This document shows positions 49,463 through 49,916 of a stretch of 49,916 bases of DNA, piece by piece. Made by a program: the position numbers and the translations under genes. Numbering within the stretch: the first letter of the stretch is position 1; each line of letters starts with the position of its first letter. Origin of the DNA: Neelides folsomi (Eukaryota; Arthropoda; Collembola; Neelipleona; Neelidae); assembly GCA_034687125.1 (NCBI GenBank), contig JAQGBZ010000427.1, positions 1 through 49,916 on the forward strand. Direction: 5' to 3'. Under the pieces are notes generated by a model that had not been told where the DNA came from, ran no database searches, and saw nothing but the letters and a program-made list of their open reading frames with translations.

Positions 49463-49916
49463 CCCAGGAGAGTTCTCACCAAAGAGAAATTAAAGCGGAT
49501 TCTCCTCTTTGCCACACGGAAGAACCCTCAAACACAAAGATCAATTGCCCGATCTTTAAAAATTTCTCCCTCATCTGTTAATAAGGGAATCAAGAAATTG
49601 GGATTAAAAAAGAAAATCAAACGATCAGTTCACAACTTCTTCCACAACACTTGCCAAACAGAGAGCGGAATGCTGGATTGCTTGAAAAGCGCATAAAACG
49701 GAAGAATGGAGAATTCATCGTGACAATCGACGAAGCCTTATTTTGGCTACAAGATTGTGGGAGAGACAGAAGGATCTGCTACCTCGAACCTGGGGAGCCT
49801 TCTCCAGAAGATTGGGTCTTTCATAAGAAAGAACGGTTTGGAAAGAGCTTTATGGTTGTTGGCGCTCTTTGCGGAAGGGGACCTTTGCCGTTGGTGAAAG
49901 TTCCCCAACAAACCAA
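49463..49916 (+). pseudogene. Tc1/mariner-type DDE transposase, frameshifted and cut by the window edge
   Basis: The first frame reads RVLTKEKLKRILLFATRKNP then TQRSIARSLKISPSSVNKGI, a DNA-binding helix-turn-helix of the Tc1/mariner kind, and stops at a TAA near 49695. The matching continuation is one frame over: LPQHLPNRERNAGLLEKRIK, then IVTIDEALFWLQDC, where the D at 49729-49731 is the first catalytic Asp in a 'TIDExxF' context, and DWVFHKKERFGKSFMVVGAL. The frame break lies near 49630. Later catalytic residues would be beyond the window. It is probably an inactive copy. Confidence 0.7.

Noticed and set aside
1..49916. CRISPR arrays, operons, rRNA and tRNA genes
   Set aside because: No regularly spaced direct repeats, no rRNA-like sequence, and no cloverleaf I could confirm by eye; the DNA is clearly intron-bearing eukaryotic. 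A tRNAscan run would settle tRNAs.

Overview
The window is nuclear DNA of an AT-rich invertebrate animal. Coding sequence is split into many short exons with canonical GT-AG introns, mostly 50-250 bp, and the gene set is metazoan: follistatin, synaptobrevin, HAT1, AGGF1, an SLC22 transporter, LITAF and an astacin. Compact introns, very AT-rich spacers and mariner-type debris suit an arthropod or another ecdysozoan. A springtail-like animal is possible, but I cannot fix the taxon. All exon chains were assembled by hand from splice sites and reading phase, and every chain reported as intact closes in frame.

Layout. 1-1.5 kb: 3' part of an enkurin gene (+), with an early stop and a stranded downstream exon. 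2.0-3.3 kb: a five-exon C2H2 plus SET-domain gene (-). 3.97-5.17 kb: a LigB-type extradiol dioxygenase pseudogene (+) with several frame breaks. 6.3-7.2 kb: a four-pass membrane protein (+). 8.8-18.9 kb: follistatin (-), with its signal-peptide exon separated by an 8.6 kb intron that holds a hAT-type MITE and a probable mariner remnant. 21.4-23.6 kb: AGGF1 (-). 24.3-24.8 kb: a palindrome-rich MITE with a 9 bp target duplication. 25.2-25.7 kb: a three-exon gene for a 69-residue single-pass membrane protein (-). 27.7-31.9 kb: synaptobrevin (+). 31.9-37.9 kb: a gene-poor spacer. 38.0-40.4 kb: SLC22 transporter (+). 41.3-43.4 kb: HAT1 (-). 44.9-45.7 kb: LITAF (+). 46.2-47.7 kb: astacin protease (-). 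48.3-49.9 kb: a repeat graveyard with a hairpin cluster, a CCATGG-rich tract, an ankyrin-repeat pseudogene and a frameshifted Tc1/mariner-type transposase running off the edge.

The genes are unrelated single-function loci rather than an operon or cluster; neighbours are divergent, convergent or tandem with no evident common pathway. I found no clearly new multi-gene system. The most unusual items are the SET protein with a remodelled cofactor loop, the 69-residue membrane protein, the two CCATGG-based repeat elements, the four-hairpin block, and the decayed enkurin and LigB loci.
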